The notes beneath the pieces were generated by a model. The model was given only the letters and a program-made list of their open reading frames with translations. It did no database searches and was not told the DNA's origin. 64,000 nucleotides of DNA from Neorhodopirellula lusitana (GTDB lineage Bacteria; Planctomycetota; Planctomycetia; Pirellulales; Pirellulaceae), in assembly GCF_900182915.1 (NCBI RefSeq), contig NZ_FXUG01000005.1, positions 248,001-312,000 of the forward strand. Direction: 5' to 3'. Below are positions 38,201 to 46,278 of the stretch, piece by piece. Position 1 is the stretch's first letter; each line of letters opens with the position of its first letter. The translations under genes were made by a program, and so were the position numbers.

Positions 38201-41200
38201 TTCACTTCCACCGTTTGCTGCACACCAGCAGACCGTGATTCCCGATGACGGCGTTGCGAACCAACCGGAAACGGAGAGGTTAATTTCGGGCTAGCTGCCT
38301 TCGTCAGTGTGGTCCGAATCGAAACCGACAAATCAACATCCGGTCGTTCCAACTCGATCTGGGGCGTTTCTTCGATCGTGTTGCCAAGCACGATCGCATC
38401 ACCGGGTAGCGGCGCAAAGAAGCGTCGTTGGCTCGCCGTTAGCTCTGAAAACTCCATCCGTGCAGGATGAATCGCGGCTTTGGCCGTCCAACTTAAATCC
38501 GATGGTGGAATGATGGTGGCCAGCAATTGCCCTGGACATTTCGTAACCCGCATCATCCATAGTGGGCGGACGATCTGGCGCATGCCATTTGCCTTGGCCA
38601 ACGAGTTGTCGCCGGACCGCTGGCCAATCGGCTCCTTGCGATTCGGTTTCTGGCCTTCCGTGTACTGGCCCCGATTCATGTTGGCGGGTTGCTTGGGTCG
38701 TTCAGCCTTCACGTCGTTTGCAACTTGGGTCGAGACGAAGGTGCGATTAACCGTTTGAGCAGCCTTCGTTGATGTGCCTTTTTCCGGCGACAGGGCCTCG
38801 GTTACTGGCGAAACGCTACCGGCTTTGGGCAGCGAACGCTTTCTCGATTGAGCTGGATTTGATTCAGGCGGATCCATCTGCGGTTTCGCATTCCGACGTG
38901 GACCGGGTGCTGGTGTATCGCCTGAAACTCGTTCAGTTACCCGCCCCGCCCCCCGCTCAGCCCCGTCGCCGTTGGCGGTCGTTCCCAACACAGCACGCCT
39001 CGCCTTGGCAGTCGCAAAGATCGTGACACGTCCGTCCACAATCTCGCTCGCATCCGGCCAGATGATCAGCCGGCCTCGCTGGTCGGCGTTCAATTGGGTT
39101 GTTGCGTTGCGGCGACTGTCCCCGACGCCTACAAACTGAAACTGAAAACCGGGTTGGGTTTCCAACTCAATCGGCTGAATCGAATTCGGCGGCAACTCCA
39201 CGATCAACTTGCCTCTCGCCTGAATGAAAGTCTCATCCATTTCGAATCGCACTTGATGTTGCGCAAAGACCAAATCCGCCTGCCGGCGAATCGAAATCGC
39301 CCAAGGATCTGAAGGCGTCAGCGCGGGTCCCACTCCAACCCACCGATTCATCAAAGCCAATTGCTCCGCTGATCTCGCCCGCAACACTCGCGGATCTGGA
39401 AGACGCGTATCCTGCAACCGTTGATCCGTCGCATCAACCGCGATCGGCGTGGTATCCAAGCCCGGTTGACTCTTCGCAGCGGCACGAACGGTCCAAGCTT
39501 GCGGCGACTTCCAATCCGTCACGTTAAATGCAGCGGGAAGATCCAACTGAAACTGCCAAACTTGAGGTGGAACCAACCACCGGTCGCTCGTAAAAACGGG
39601 TTTTGGAAGCTGAATGCGTGTTTGATTGGGTGCCGGAATGGTCACGCCTTGATAGGTCAAGATTGTCGAAGCCGATCGAGGCTGGGACGAACGACGGTCC
39701 GCGTTGAGCGACGCTGCCGACGAGTCCGAAGCGTTCAACGAATCTCTTTTCGCTGCTCCTGGCACCAAGGCCTGACCGTCCTGGGTTACCCCGGTCACCT
39801 CACCGTGACTCCACTGAACTTCCGGAAGCTCGACCTTGCGATCGATGGTCAACCTCGCCGTCCATTGCAATCGATCGCCCGCCCATTGGGCTGAAATACG
39901 GCAACCACGAACCACGGCCAATGCGGTTGGTTGCGGCAACTTGGGCCGAACCGTCAAGGTCAACGCCTTGGCTGGTTTGGGCTCGATGCGGAACCACCTT
40001 CCCTGATCATGCATCCCCGCACCGCGCATCTCTGCGAAATCCGTCTTGAGACCATGCCGTTCAATCTGCTCATCCACAAACGCGGAAGGGACCTGGGCAG
40101 CAAGCTGACCATCCACTTCAACGACTTCATCGTCGTCAACCTGTAAATAGAACTCCGTCACGCTTGCTTCGGGAAGCCGCACGGTCCATTCATGCCCACC
40201 ATCAATCAATCGAGATCGCAACGACCAATCCAGGTCAACGGTCGAACCGGGCTGGGCGTACAAAAACAACTCACCGGCCTGAGCCGAGATCATGGGCTCT
40301 GGTGATTCCGCTTCCTGTTTTCGCTCGCCTTCATCAAGTGGACTCTGCTCGGTGCCCGTCTGCTCCGCCCTATCGACTCTGGACACATTTCCATCTTGAA
40401 TCGGCTGGACGGCTAAGTTGACTGGCCCCAGCCTGTATTGCCCAAGGCGATAAGCTCCCAGCCCCGAAGTCGAAGCGGCAGACGCGGACGACACCGCGGA
40501 ATCAACATCACCGTCAGTGCTCTTGTCCGCTTCTCGAGGACAGACCAGCTGGGTCGCAACACTCTTCAGCGTTGCGTTGAGCCTTCCTCCGGCGGGCACG
40601 GCAGAACCGACACTGGATGCCCCGTCAAGCTGAGCAACAGGAATTGCTTCGCGCGCCTGGTTCGTCGACGGAGGCGTAGGATGATGCACGGTGGCAAACA
40701 CGCGACAAACCGCAACCGGCAAAATCGTTTCTCGCTGATCCGTAGTCGTGCTCTGCTCGATCGCCTCACCCAGTTCCTTGATGGAGATCGGACGAAAATC
40801 AAATGGCACCAAATCCGCGATCTGGGAACCGTACATGCCAATCCAACGCGGCGTGCGCCCACGCCACTTTGGCGCGGCGAGTCGATTGGGTGGAAGTTCC
40901 ACAGTCGCCGGAACCGCACGCAACTCTTCGTCTTCCGGTCCAACCTCGTTCGCATCCGCCGGCATGGTACCCGGCGCATCGCCAGATACCCCGCTTCCAG
41001 TTTCCTCGCTCTCCTCCGACTGTTCAGTCACCGGTTCAGCACGCGTCTTGTCAACCAATCCGTCAGTCGGTGCCTCTTCGGGCTGAGCCACGGCGGCTTC
41101 GCTGGCAGTGTCTTGTGCCCACACCGGCAAGCCCCCGCCGTCACACATCGTCCAGACAAGGACCGCTGCCGCGGCCGTCCGAAACAGACTCGCTATTGAT

Positions 41201-41265
41201 GGTCGCTGCGATTGACGTTGAAAACGCAACGATGGAAACATGCGTTGTGTTTCAGCCTTAAACAT
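32197..41265 (-). CDS. Giant (3022 aa) secreted membrane protein, apparently two fused modules
   Basis: I place the start at ATG 41265, which overlaps the end of the upstream gene by 8 bp; the longer frame to 41490 lies across that gene's repeat-rich end. Module 1 (1-1500) has a signal peptide (IASLFRTAAAAVLVWTM ... VWAQ), long beta-rich regions of unknown family, and a cluster of membrane segments near 1367-1440. Module 2 (1501-3022) starts with MRISMIVAFGVFGSTAMAQ, a complete signal-peptide-like sequence at ATG 36765 in the same frame. It then has a Gly/Ser/Arg-rich linker, more beta-rich regions and terminal membrane segments near 2895-2917 and 2965-3010. No catalytic motif is recognisable. 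The layout suggests a large extracytoplasmic beta-sandwich protein tethered to the membrane. Translation restarting at residue 1501 is possible. Confidence 0.75.
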   Translation of the reverse strand: MFKAETQRMFPSLRFQRQSQRPSIASLFRTAAAAVLVWTMCDGGGLPVWAQDTASEAAVAQPEEAPTDGLVDKTRAEPVTEQSEESEETGSGVSGDAPGTMPADANEVGPEDEELRAVPATVELPPNRLAAPKWRGRTPRWIGMYGSQIADLVPFDFRPISIKELGEAIEQSTTTDQRETILPVAVCRVFATVHHPTPPSTNQAREAIPVAQLDGASSVGSAVPAGGRLNATLKSVATQLVCPREADKSTDGDVDSAVSSASAASTSGLGAYRLGQYRLGPVNLAVQPIQDGNVSRVDRAEQTGTEQSPLDEGERKQEAESPEPMISAQAGELFLYAQPGSTVDLDWSLRSRLIDGGHEWTVRLPEASVTEFYLQVDDDEVVEVDGQLAAQVPSAFVDEQIERHGLKTDFAEMRGAGMHDQGRWFRIEPKPAKALTLTVRPKLPQPTALAVVRGCRISAQWAGDRLQWTARLTIDRKVELPEVQWSHGEVTGVTQDGQALVPGAAKRDSLNASDSSAASLNADRRSSQPRSASTILTYQGVTIPAPNQTRIQLPKPVFTSDRWLVPPQVWQFQLDLPAAFNVTDWKSPQAWTVRAAAKSQPGLDTTPIAVDATDQRLQDTRLPDPRVLRARSAEQLALMNRWVGVGPALTPSDPWAISIRRQADLVFAQHQVRFEMDETFIQARGKLIVELPPNSIQPIELETQPGFQFQFVGVGDSRRNATTQLNADQRGRLIIWPDASEIVDGRVTIFATAKARRAVLGTTANGDGAERGAGRVTERVSGDTPAPGPRRNAKPQMDPPESNPAQSRKRSLPKAGSVSPVTEALSPEKGTSTKAAQTVNRTFVSTQVANDVKAERPKQPANMNRGQYTEGQKPNRKEPIGQRSGDNSLAKANGMRQIVRPLWMMRVTKCPGQLLATIIPPSDLSWTAKAAIHPARMEFSELTASQRRFFAPLPGDAIVLGNTIEETPQIELERPDVDLSVSIRTTLTKAASPKLTSPFPVGSQRRHRESRSAGVQQTVEVKTEGTSGTISVMRLRLAGSGQAELEPPKFDWSIRVLPGEPEQPISPSQVRQRWIQSQGTWEVQVSLPTSHSHQSWLIGRRVVGWTEVKDAQPHPVAAIGLPNIPDAVSQAAEVWIDSALQLDHHLYALVGVPTLDPSEDRYSRYRYEADDQPTIVVNKRRYDPPHGLVLSQRLQSVASVSGTDVLKMTCLVKSDSALNLAFPNHLHLMQVQIDDARIDLSRVGRNENGGTTEISIPFDAEQLNRWRQLHLEWVSSSRHNGWFRYYSVPRIHIDELVIDASDEIFAAPGTRLFHTDVQLLGRVLEWAQYFTASDDSKPSSIPHNSSSPSNRSSPSNPSSAALSWREPGSRIVLLVPSGFLSGVGWIAALLLLGMARMVGVGGMRIIAIGIVLAFVAAILWPATLIAMATFVAFPLTIAAMQVTTSKWLGQSDVADDAVPSTAENSHSAGASKRDDLDGNRVDGGKRNSEKADSDFSTSALMRISMIVAFGVFGSTAMAQSFSPATSPRTPSPGTPYYGDSPYYRQSQGGNGGLRGRGTATRNTPMVDGRTGRTSETERANESGRSPSLGRSDDASSGNGATSDGSRGVPTPVPGGPLGGSVDVLVPLQPDGQILGDKVYIPEAFFNELFFQQPGPPIESAMIERADYRLQLSPILVQPSGAPEPIVESIQRNQSVRLTVQLRVRIPQNARRVRLPYQADEILLIRAFQHEGAEVRLRSGHDENGWQWIETRGADSLNVEIALRCRVDWQDPWASVEADLPALAISNLVVQRQRGIGGILMQDTLSSWTVPTDRPSTVDPFAQDSEAIPLGTMRRLDLRFQFTSDDKVVFPWDQSSAWQTRYWVYVQKDKTVVECELAPNVALPPGAVVTVRTSGGNARLLSGNWRVSPLDGLPANNGASGVARHDAPFNAVATDASANRDDGIDQLLHLTALSWPIRPIRLGWTISNERELSSSTVTDSGKVGTVPKAGRDWVAVGSPTSQSSAEDSPGSGSQSDDANSPESWMVRLPQTFVGQGGLERGLPRPGAVSDSGTSPITLRPTTATSVLDSGAASVRPTSTEPPWIAWSFAHDVRPDWAKMSKLEPLSVDQFYAQWTGYLRSIDRATVGRVEELILQSVVTSHPQCLTRHDIHITPLEQHIEYLAEVKPPAVASDDDLSATRYELRLPKGARLLDWRYAAQGTGTVSPSVDPADEDTPNLESSELAPSAEGTPWSVVRENDQTILYLVGPVGGFVVEVDASMPHPDPLATNNARSEPATDTVDASAPANTSANTSGNSQPKAQPKQDARKQRARQSRLISLGWLTLRRVAESADSHAHDIHDVQITRSVNASLGWLKPVEGESVEQGGKDDAALLTAGKVLVQRVTGTGSIDTAFGSPTCRVKKIMKPLDIDSRISLRWDDGRWTAQTDCQITSPHCPDFIDIAIPTRWCDSLQIEPQCVSSRQPTLDPALQVMRIDLQPSTPEGEPVRKFRLIGRLAVSEISRVSVPGIRVLDARRHRIDVVVPTRLTNEQVRWRSNFAGPIEQPRWRIADFAWSGDPTKEPDDEVALSVYAITGPGWSIDLETLPRTDRQAELLHADHRFLVRPQDGTVVVVSRFDVLPGDQTQLTLLVSDTAKLRGVWAAGRPASLRSREVLDLGQRQWDVSLPFSRLSQSVEVLTEIDLASKAFSNRYSQYQLPELLGLVSSESQTPDSKVTVNWCEIPVRGHTHDAPETSSWITAPISSETRCQVLASSVVRAIAASSDALAERRDEEVAAWMRLWIARYRMLARSVGRLPDDQASPSDAGAIAFAEIIGEDDDAVLNWDDMDGYILNEETRYFPAEGEAFEDAEKSGTVKVAMDADAAAPWASFLSVTPPPGYSERWTFQWSQPFLPVTRLAENHPPLAESTRQQILRFFLFIAIVGFVLVSALFPNPKSRRRSLKTDEHPDNSRGDSNVSHDEVALGRRQTWLASLQHPASWLFILGAVGLVSMPIPMALGLMLAGIVLGGFQFGIGSWRIWRPFQKS

Positions 41266-44200
41266 CTTCGCCGGGCACCTCAGTCTGGGCAGGAGATTCC
41301 AGCTTCGATTTTGAATCAGCAAGATCCAATCGGCGATCTTCAACAGAATCCGCTTCGGTAGAATTCGGGTGCTCAGAATCTTGATCCTTCGAATCCTGAT
41401 GCCCTGAATCCTGATGCCCGGACTTGCTGTTCGCCAAATCGGTGCGACCTGATTCATCATGCACCAAGTCCTGTCCTTCCTGACGACCATCCATCCGATC
41501 GAACTGAGCCCGCTGATCGGCCTTGGCCGCCTCGTCTCGCTTGGCCGCCTGATTCAGTTGAGCTGGTGGCCCGGGAAATGAATGCGTTCCGGATTTCGAC
41601 AGTGGCGTATCCTGCGCGTATTCCTGTGTCGTCCCGATCAGCGAACCAACTTCGTGTTCCACACTGCGCGTCGGCGCCTCGTTTCCTTTCGCTTCGCTGT
41701 TGCCAAGGATGCCATTGGATTGCCCACCCAACTTCACCGGTTTGTCACCCGGCAACGTCGCTCGCCGCTCGCCGTCGGTGCGGCGTCGTTGGCTAGCCGA
41801 ATCAGCACGGCGTCCGTCACGTTCGATTTGTGATCCACGAACACGCCGGCTACTTCCGTTGGCACCCGACGCCAAGACACGCTGGCTATTTCGAGGCACA
41901 ACGATGGCTGAAATGGCATAGAACACCGCGACCAAACTAAGCGAAATCATGACGAGTTGTGCCGTTAAGACGACGCCATCGGGGGCAAGCACCAAGATCC
42001 CAGCTAAGAAAACGGCCAGTGCAAATGCGGTCAGCGGATGATGCAAGGATGGAAACCATTCAAACCCAATCGCCAGAATCAACACCATCGATCCCACGCC
42101 CAGCCACAACAGGGTCCGCGAAACCGTGATCGCACTGAACGAATGCGAGTTACCCGCAAAGAACAAATATCGGTTCCCGGGGACCGTGAAAGACGATTCC
42201 GACAAGGACTCCCGAATCATCTCGGCGGTTAAAACTCCCGCCACGGAAGCTGGATCGTAACCATCCACTGGCGAGCGAGGATCATCGCCAAATTGCCAAT
42301 TTAAATCACTCGTCCACCGGATTAGTTCTCGGTCCGAAATGGAAGGGAGACGGGCCATTCGCAACTGGTCCCGTTGCCAGTGCATGGCCCGACCGGATTG
42401 CGACGACGCCCAGAACAAATGCGAATCCGTCGGCACGACCAATTGCCAATACTGAAGCCCCGATCCAATCGGCAAACGCAGCATCGGTCGAATTTGCGAC
42501 CACCAAGGACTGCTCGCCGTCTCGGTCCAGATCCGAACATCAAGCAAATGAACCCGTTCCGCCGAACGCAACGCAGTCGCCGCGTTAACCGGGCGATCGG
42601 CGTCCGCCGTACCGGCATTCGGCTCGCTGCCCGTGTCGCTCGCCAAACCGTTTGGCGACGTCGCGTTTCGCCGTTCTAAAGTCGCAACATCGATCTTGGG
42701 GAAATCAATCCGCAACCCCGACGCGTCTCGAGTGCTAGCAATCGGCTGCCCGTCAAGTCGCACCTCAACACGAATCGTCTTCAAACTGGCTGGCAAACCC
42801 AAACGTACCCGCTCGCCACGCTGAACCAACGCCAAGAGATGCTCATGGCGGAAATCCTCGCCAATCAAACTTCGCAAAAACGAGCGAGGAATCTCGGTAA
42901 GCTGTTCTTCGCCGTCGCGGTTTCGCAGCGTCACCGGGATCGCAAAATCAGGCAACACACGAAACAACCACTGCTCGCTTGTCCGTCGCGGCCCATCCGA
43001 TTCCACGATCGCAGCATCCGTCAGGTCACCCCGCTCCGCAGCACGCTGCCGAAAATCGCCGGCAGTGGCCAAGTCGGATAAGATGCCGTCGAAGCGAGGC
43101 GTTAAACGCCACACATAGCCGCTCGCATCAGCGATTCCTGTCGGGATGCTGACAACCACGGGTGTGGGAATGTCAACTTGATCAGCGACTGGAGTGGGGA
43201 CCACTAGTTTACTGGCGATCATTCCATTGGAATCTCCTCGGCCAACGAAGTCAGAATCATCCGATAACAACGGAATCGGCTGTCGAAAACTGAGTTCGAT
43301 TTGGTGGGTTCCCTCCGATAACTCGGGCGAGACAATTTCCCATACCTGCCGCTTGGCTAACCCAGCAGTGCTCTCGGCCGATGGCTTGAGTTTCCGGGCT
43401 TCCTCAACATCGACCACCGCTTCGGTCGACGCGTCATTCGGCTCGTTCGCTAGCTCCACTTCCAACCCGTCGGTATCGTCTTCCTCTGTTTCAACCGTCG
43501 CGTCATCATCCGTTATCGATTCAGCGGCTTCGACCAACCGCACGATTGCGGGCGTTCCATTCACCGCGACCGACCATTGTGGATCAACACCGGGCATCGA
43601 AAATCGCAAGCGTCCTTCCAGATCCGCGTCACTCTGCACCGACCAAACCGCACGACTTGCCCACTCGTTTCCCGACTGCAAAAACGTGACGTTCGCCGTC
43701 CAGTTCAGCTTCAATGGCTTGGTCGCAAACTGCCCACGCAAGATCCAAGGCGAATCGGGACTGATCACACGAAACTGCACCCGCCGTCCCGTTTCTAAAC
43801 GCTGCAGTGTCGGACTTTGAGGAAGATCAACCGTCCAAGATTCACGTCGACGATCGACCAAATTCATCCGCACATCCGTGACAACAACGGAAGGCGTCGT
43901 CGAAATCAGCCGAGGCAGATCAAGCGTTTCAAACAATCCTCGCTTCTCTTCCGCTACGACATCGCCCGCGGACGTCCCTTCGCCAGCAGCCTCACCTTCG
44001 CTTGCCGGAAGCCGAATTGGGGCGGGGAGCTCAGCGAGGATTCGGTACGTATCGGGCCACTTCCCATCCGACGTATCCACTTGCCACTCGACGATGGAAT
44101 CCGACGCACTAATATCGAGTTTCGGATCTTGTGGCTTAATCGAGGTGGAAACGGCGGTTTCCGATGTCCGAATATCGAGCAAACGCCAATCCCCCATCTC

Positions 44201-46051
44201 CATCCGCAAACCCTTGGGATCAATACCGCTCCCATCGGCTTGCACCACCAGTTCCACACGAGCAGCCTGGCGGGTGACCTCCAGTTCCAAATTCACGTTT
44301 AAGCGTTGTTGCTGTTGTTTCGCAGACAACCAAACCGGCAATTCAAACCGGTTTTGACTGAAGCGGAACGGATAGCTCAGATCACCGTTCTGGTCGTTGG
44401 CTTGCAATGAAACGATCGCGTCAATTCCGAGTCGAGGCCGCCACCGCAAACGATGATCCTCTGACGTCCGCACGGTGACGCTACCGCGATGTCCGATCGA
44501 ACGATCCACTTGCGGGATCGTCAAGACCCAAGGCTGCGCGGCGGAAGCTTCCACGGCCGACTGGCGTAACTGCAAGCGAAGTTGGGCCGCCGACGGTGCT
44601 GCCGCCACCGAATCATGGCCCGCCCATCGAGCCACCACTTTGCGAGCCCCCGGTTGTTCCCCCGGAACAACCCGCACGTCCCACAGCATGTTGTTGTCGC
44701 TGCCAATGGCTGCACTGGAGCTACTGATTGTGGCACCGGGTGAAGCATCGCCGCTATTGCGACCACTGGAATTGACCTTCACCAATTCCGGTGGCGACAA
44801 CAACACCATGCCGGCCGGAATTTGTGTTTCAAACGAACGCAATGGTCCACGCAAGTTGCGGGTCAACAAGCGGATGTTCATCGCCACCGGATCACTCGGT
44901 GAATCCCATTGCACCTCGGCTTCGGACTCGACTTCAATCAGGTCACCGGTCTCGTTGAGCGACTCCGGTAAAGTCAACCAATTCAGCGAGACATCACCGC
45001 CACCGCACTCAATCACAAACCGATCGCCCAAGTCCACTCGCCGGACCACCTCACGTCCCGTACCGACCAAGTTGAGTGAAACAACAGGCCGTTTCTCGTC
45101 ACCGGATGATTGCGAATCCAAATTCACCCGAGGTGAAAAATCCAAATTCATCACTGTCGAGACGTTGGGTAGCTTCAACTGCATCGCGGATTGTCGCAGC
45201 GAAAGTCCGTCCACTCGATTGGAAAACTTCATCGTCAAGACCACCAAGGTGGTCGACTCGTAGGAATCGACTTCCTGAGTTAAGCCTTCATCGGTCAATC
45301 CCGAATCCGTTCGCTGCGAATTAGACGATTCCAAATTGGATGAGTCCGCGTCGGTCACGCCATCGCTTGTGTCCAGCAACGATTCCACTGGAATCACCAG
45401 TTGGTAACCGCCGCCCTGTTCCCCGGATTCCTCATCGACTGGTTGTAAGCAAACGTAAGCATCGTTGACGGAAGTTTGACGATCCAGCAATTCGACATTC
45501 GCGGCATCCAACAAATTCGAGCCATCGAATCCGAGATCAATGACCGCAGTCGGTTGCCCCGTATGCCGCAAGACCGACGGATCGAACCGAATCACTAACC
45601 TGGCTTCCAGTTCCGCCCGCTCCGGACTGACATGCCCGTTCAAGTCGAGTCGCTCCAAGGTCGCAATTTGTTCACTAGCGCGCAGACCACGGTCTCGCTT
45701 CAGCAACCGATCGATTTCCTCGAACGACATCCGAGGAATCACGACGGGCGTGTTCGACTCGTCTTGAAACAAAAACGCATTGGGACGAATCCCTTGCAGC
45801 GGGCCGGTCCAGGGCGCTTCCGAACGAAGCAAGCCCGACGGCGGCATCGTGCCGGGTGGCTGAGCTGGCGCCGGACGGTTCCCCAACAGGCTGAAAAACA
45901 CAAACGCTAATAGCGCGAACGCAAATCGTGTTGATCGCCCGGCCGCCGACGGTTTTGTCCCGGCATGCTCTAGCTCACGCCGCGACTTCGCAACGGACGA
46001 CGGAGGTCGCATCGGCAATCGAACGGCGGAATACAAAGCAGGTGAAACCAC
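41258..46051 (-). CDS. Large (1597 aa) secreted membrane protein, first gene of the giant-protein operon
   Basis: It starts with GTG at 46051; an ATG at 46012 is possible. The signal peptide is RFAFALLAFVFFSLLGNRPAPAQ (about 43-65). A MSFEEIDRLLKRDR block is followed by long beta-rich extracytoplasmic regions (about 100-1390). Three or four membrane segments lie near 1390-1470 (LLWLGVGSMVLILAIGF, LTAFALAVFLAGILVLAP, LVMISLSLVAVFYAISAIVV), then a charged cytoplasmic tail. The tail includes pentapeptide repeats (SGHQD SGHQD SKDQD) encoded by 15-bp DNA repeats. This is the same order of parts as each half of the following giant protein. No known domain is recognised. Confidence 0.75.
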   Translation of the reverse strand: MVSPALYSAVRLPMRPPSSVAKSRRELEHAGTKPSAAGRSTRFAFALLAFVFFSLLGNRPAPAQPPGTMPPSGLLRSEAPWTGPLQGIRPNAFLFQDESNTPVVIPRMSFEEIDRLLKRDRGLRASEQIATLERLDLNGHVSPERAELEARLVIRFDPSVLRHTGQPTAVIDLGFDGSNLLDAANVELLDRQTSVNDAYVCLQPVDEESGEQGGGYQLVIPVESLLDTSDGVTDADSSNLESSNSQRTDSGLTDEGLTQEVDSYESTTLVVLTMKFSNRVDGLSLRQSAMQLKLPNVSTVMNLDFSPRVNLDSQSSGDEKRPVVSLNLVGTGREVVRRVDLGDRFVIECGGGDVSLNWLTLPESLNETGDLIEVESEAEVQWDSPSDPVAMNIRLLTRNLRGPLRSFETQIPAGMVLLSPPELVKVNSSGRNSGDASPGATISSSSAAIGSDNNMLWDVRVVPGEQPGARKVVARWAGHDSVAAAPSAAQLRLQLRQSAVEASAAQPWVLTIPQVDRSIGHRGSVTVRTSEDHRLRWRPRLGIDAIVSLQANDQNGDLSYPFRFSQNRFELPVWLSAKQQQQRLNVNLELEVTRQAARVELVVQADGSGIDPKGLRMEMGDWRLLDIRTSETAVSTSIKPQDPKLDISASDSIVEWQVDTSDGKWPDTYRILAELPAPIRLPASEGEAAGEGTSAGDVVAEEKRGLFETLDLPRLISTTPSVVVTDVRMNLVDRRRESWTVDLPQSPTLQRLETGRRVQFRVISPDSPWILRGQFATKPLKLNWTANVTFLQSGNEWASRAVWSVQSDADLEGRLRFSMPGVDPQWSVAVNGTPAIVRLVEAAESITDDDATVETEEDDTDGLEVELANEPNDASTEAVVDVEEARKLKPSAESTAGLAKRQVWEIVSPELSEGTHQIELSFRQPIPLLSDDSDFVGRGDSNGMIASKLVVPTPVADQVDIPTPVVVSIPTGIADASGYVWRLTPRFDGILSDLATAGDFRQRAAERGDLTDAAIVESDGPRRTSEQWLFRVLPDFAIPVTLRNRDGEEQLTEIPRSFLRSLIGEDFRHEHLLALVQRGERVRLGLPASLKTIRVEVRLDGQPIASTRDASGLRIDFPKIDVATLERRNATSPNGLASDTGSEPNAGTADADRPVNAATALRSAERVHLLDVRIWTETASSPWWSQIRPMLRLPIGSGLQYWQLVVPTDSHLFWASSQSGRAMHWQRDQLRMARLPSISDRELIRWTSDLNWQFGDDPRSPVDGYDPASVAGVLTAEMIRESLSESSFTVPGNRYLFFAGNSHSFSAITVSRTLLWLGVGSMVLILAIGFEWFPSLHHPLTAFALAVFLAGILVLAPDGVVLTAQLVMISLSLVAVFYAISAIVVPRNSQRVLASGANGSSRRVRGSQIERDGRRADSASQRRRTDGERRATLPGDKPVKLGGQSNGILGNSEAKGNEAPTRSVEHEVGSLIGTTQEYAQDTPLSKSGTHSFPGPPAQLNQAAKRDEAAKADQRAQFDRMDGRQEGQDLVHDESGRTDLANSKSGHQDSGHQDSKDQDSEHPNSTEADSVEDRRLDLADSKSKLESPAQTEVPGEDV

Positions 46052-46162
46052 GAAGGCGGGTCGCCGCCTCTTAACGAGACGACGATACAGAAAGAAAAGT
46101 GCAACCTGAGCCCCTTCAGTCTACGTAAATTGCCCCACCCGCAAAGGCAAAACTAGAGCAAT

Positions 46163-46178
46163 GGCGGGCTTCCCCGCC
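46163..46178. other. Perfect GC-rich stem-loop upstream of the giant-protein operon
   Basis: GGCGGG-CTTC-CCCGCC forms a 6-bp stem with a 4-base loop in the 227-bp spacer between the carboxypeptidase stop and the operon start, without a T tract on either strand. It may be a weak terminator or a leader structure. Confidence 0.35.
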
Positions 46179-46278
46179 CAGACAACTGCCCGCAATCCTC
46201 CCAATCGGCAAAACAGGAGACTCAACGCCCCGCTGTTCTAGTCACCCCATTGAAAGAAATCTGCCTTTCGTCGGGACT

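Noticed and set aside
40438-41199. A 253-codon open frame on the plus strand inside the giant gene
   Set aside because: Its product is Arg/His/Ser-rich with no hydrophobic core or motif and lies wholly antisense to a gene with consistent protein features. It follows from codon bias of the opposite strand.
41213-41232. Match to the dispersed element (TTGAAAACGCAACGATG)
   Set aside because: Only about 17 bp agree and the site is inside coding sequence without the second stem or the flanks, so it is likely chance.
41266-41490. Upstream extension of the giant protein to 41490
   Set aside because: It runs across the 15-bp repeat at the end of the preceding gene in another frame (Ile/Arg/Leu-rich shadow). 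ATG 41265 followed by a good signal peptide is preferred.
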